Assembly (NCBI GenBank): GCA_023957245.1
Contig: JAMLHJ010000013.1
Span: 1 to 64,000 of the forward strand
DNA length: 64,000 nucleotides
DNA from: Chitinophagales bacterium
GTDB lineage: Bacteria > Bacteroidota > Bacteroidia > Chitinophagales > JADIYW01
Reading direction: 5' to 3'
The notes under the pieces were generated by a model. The model had not been told where the DNA came from, did no database searches, and saw nothing but the letters and a program-made list of their open reading frames with translations. Shown piece by piece: positions 62,279 to 64,000 of this stretch (positions are counted from its first letter, which is position 1; every line of letters starts with the position of its first letter). Made by a program: the position numbers and the translations under genes.

Positions 62279-63205
62279 TTAACCTTTCCCTCTAAGGCCT
62301 AAAAACAAAACACCTAATAATACTAAAATTGTTCCGACACCTTGTGTCAGAGAAAAAGGCTCATGCAAAATGAAATAGGACATCAGAATGGTAGCCACTG
62401 GTCCAAATGTTGATAAGATTGCCGCATTTGAGGAGCCGATTAAAGAAATCCCTTTGGTCAATGCAAGAGTGGGAACAACTGTCGCTATTACACCCATTAA
62501 TGCACCATAAACATATACTTGCCAGTCATAGTGAAAAATATCTATACCATATATCCAACCAAAATGAATCAAAACAGCTATGACGGCAATCAGCATTGAA
62601 AGACTATTGAAGGTGACAATTCCCATCTGTTTGATGAGATTGTCGCTATAAACAAGGTAGAAAGCATAAGTCAAAGCACTGAGAAAAATATAGAAAATTC
62701 CTAGTCCTATATTGGAACTTTTAAAATCAAAATCTTGACTTATACATGCAATCAAAATCCCTGAATAAGTGATACCTACAGCTATAGCTTGTTGCCTAGA
62801 AATTTTTCTTTTGAAGATCCAAGCTCCTAATAAAAGTACTAATGTAGGATAGACGAAAACAATCAAGCGTTCAAGATTGGCTTGTACGTATTGCAATCCC
62901 AAAAAGTCAAAAAGGCTAGCTAAATAATACCCCAACAAACCAATAACTAATAGTTTACCCCAAGGAGCTGACTGTATCTTCTCTTTTGTGATAGATGGAG
63001 AAAAAATAATCACTCCCAAATAGTAAGGTAATGCAAATAACATCCTTAGCATCAATGCTGTTATAGCATCTACTCCGTGAGCTAGTGTCAGTTTGACAAA
63101 AATGGCTTTAGTACTGAAACATGCTGCTCCTATTAAAATCAGGATAACCCCTTTTTTAAAATCATTTTGTGAAGAATAAAATTTTGGAGAGCTGTTAAAA
63201 TTCAT
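62279..63205 (-). CDS. DMT-superfamily (EamA) transporter
   Basis: The 308-residue protein has ten hydrophobic segments in two EamA repeats. The first begins KKGVILILIGAACFSTKAIFVKLTLAHG, and the second around SNIGLGIFYIFLSALTYAFYLVYSD. The family exports metabolites, often amino acids or related compounds; the substrate cannot be predicted. It is transcribed alone, with 131 bases to the acyl-CoA ligase gene. Confidence 0.88.
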   Translation of the reverse strand: MNFNSSPKFYSSQNDFKKGVILILIGAACFSTKAIFVKLTLAHGVDAITALMLRMLFALPYYLGVIIFSPSITKEKIQSAPWGKLLVIGLLGYYLASLFDFLGLQYVQANLERLIVFVYPTLVLLLGAWIFKRKISRQQAIAVGITYSGILIACISQDFDFKSSNIGLGIFYIFLSALTYAFYLVYSDNLIKQMGIVTFNSLSMLIAVIAVLIHFGWIYGIDIFHYDWQVYVYGALMGVIATVVPTLALTKGISLIGSSNAAILSTFGPVATILMSYFILHEPFSLTQGVGTILVLLGVLFLGLRGKG

Positions 63206-63426
63206 TTTGCAAAGCTAAGAGTATTTGATTCTATGAAAGAGATATTGATAAAACAAGCATTCAATCGTTGTATTCTATTCAAAATTATTTAGAATTCTAA
63301 GGATTTTTCTTAAAAATCAGGTTATGAATTTATTTTTATCAGATTAAGATTGTGGTTCAAGTCATCTTTTTCAAATATTTTTATTCTATTTTCATTTTCC
63401 AATTAAACCTACGATAAGCGCCAACT

Positions 63427-64000
63427 ATGCCTGCATTTGATAAAATATTGCATTCAGATATCATTGGAGAAGTATGGGAGAAAGTTCTTTTACGTCTCAA
63501 AGAGAGTAGAATGCAGCATTTAATAACACTGAAACCTATTCAGGTGTATAATGAAACAATGCCTTATGACTTAGATGGAACACATCTCGATGTAGATATT
63601 AATGCTAGTATTGAGAATATAATTCAGAAACCTATTCAAAGGGCATTTGATTTTTTAGCACTTGATTTTAAATCAGCTGAGAAAGATTTATTCAGCTTGA
63701 ATGTGTCAGTCGATGTTGATGTCAGATTGGATTATGAAAATATTGGGTATTATTTAGATAAGCAATATGCCCATCAAGAATATTGGATTTTAGAGGATAG
63801 GGTAGGGCTTATTTTTGAAAGTTTTACACTGAATAAGAAGAATGACCAACTAGAAGTTGAAATACCGCTTCATATCAATGCTAAGTATAAAAACTTCAAA
63901 TATTCGGGAGATGCAAAGATATTTGCTAGAGGAAATATTGTTTATAATGCCTTTTTGAAAAAGGTTAAAGTGACAAATATCAGCTATGTTGCCACTTCTG
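63427..64000 (+). CDS. Start of an unidentified protein, open to the window edge
   Basis: An ATG at 63427 opens a frame of 191 codons that runs off the end. The sequence (MPAFDKILHSDIIGEVWEKV, then YDLDGTHLDVDINASIENII and FESFTLNKKNDQLEVEIPLH) alternates polar and hydrophobic residues as in amphipathic beta-sheets. I see no signal peptide. A lipid-binding or DUF4403-like fold is conceivable, but I do not recognise the family. Confidence 0.6.
   Translation, partial: MPAFDKILHSDIIGEVWEKVLLRLKESRMQHLITLKPIQVYNETMPYDLDGTHLDVDINASIENIIQKPIQRAFDFLALDFKSAEKDLFSLNVSVDVDVRLDYENIGYYLDKQYAHQEYWILEDRVGLIFESFTLNKKNDQLEVEIPLHINAKYKNFKYSGDAKIFARGNIVYNAFLKKVKVTNISYVATS

Noticed and set aside
1-64000. CRISPR arrays, rRNA, tRNA genes, prophage modules or insertion-sequence transposases
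   Set aside because: I found no spaced direct-repeat array, no cloverleaf or rRNA sequence, and no phage structural or transposase gene; the only repeat-bounded mobile candidates are the cassette blocks and the helicase segment.

Overview
The window is AT-rich, densely coded DNA from a member of the Bacteroidetes. The phylum call rests on the gene families: two PorP/SprF proteins around a protein with a gliding-motility-type C-terminal sorting domain, a PorW/SprE-like TPR protein, a DUF2480 protein, WG repeats, a DUF5117-type zinc protease and MetZ. It also rests on promoters with the TAnnTTTG -7 element. I cannot name the genus.

Layout. Bases 1-5,000 form an accessory island of three gene blocks separated by copies of one ~176-base repeat, an arrangement that looks like integron gene cassettes without a visible integrase. 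The blocks carry (i) a small lipoprotein, an ECF sigma factor and a membrane protein, (ii) a ParD antitoxin, a dead ParE toxin and an AAA ATPase, and (iii) an antitoxin and a dead PIN toxin. Bases 5,060-9,792 hold a C-terminal processing protease, a repeat-rich 600-base gap, and an alpha/beta hydrolase plus OleC-like AMP ligase pair. Bases 9,889-11,997 are a one-gene insertion: an SF2 helicase with a RAMA-like C-terminus, bounded by perfect 45-base direct repeats. Bases 12,103-21,882 are mainly envelope and housekeeping genes: two beta-lactamase-fold hydrolases (one with LysM), a MazG-like hydrolase, a CNNM/CorC protein, a PpiD-like chaperone and a lytic transglycosylase. Bases 21,866-29,064 encode GDP-heptose synthesis, glycosyltransferases and an O-antigen ligase/polymerase.

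Bases 29,140-46,000 look origin-proximal. The 564-base gap at 31,161-31,724 has a perfect DnaA box, several degenerate boxes, iteron-like repeats and a 93% AT tract. Two near-consensus parS sites lie just upstream of mnmG, scpA lies between these two loci, and G/C strand bias in sampled rows reverses across the gap. The same stretch holds nadD, nadA, the PorP-CHU_C-PorP operon and metZ.

Bases 43,079-52,482 are a minus-strand series: a beta-propeller protein, a phosphodiester glycosidase, uvrC, a class A PBP and a PorW/SprE-like protein. The right end holds an AtpZ-like pair, pheS, a radical SAM protein, a zinc metalloprotease, an S4-domain protein, a DUF4184 membrane protein, an acyl-CoA ligase, a DMT transporter and the start of an unfinished ORF.

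Most notable: the candidate oriC/parS domain, the helicase inserted between 45-base repeats, and the cassette array in which both toxins are inactivated while both antitoxins stay open.
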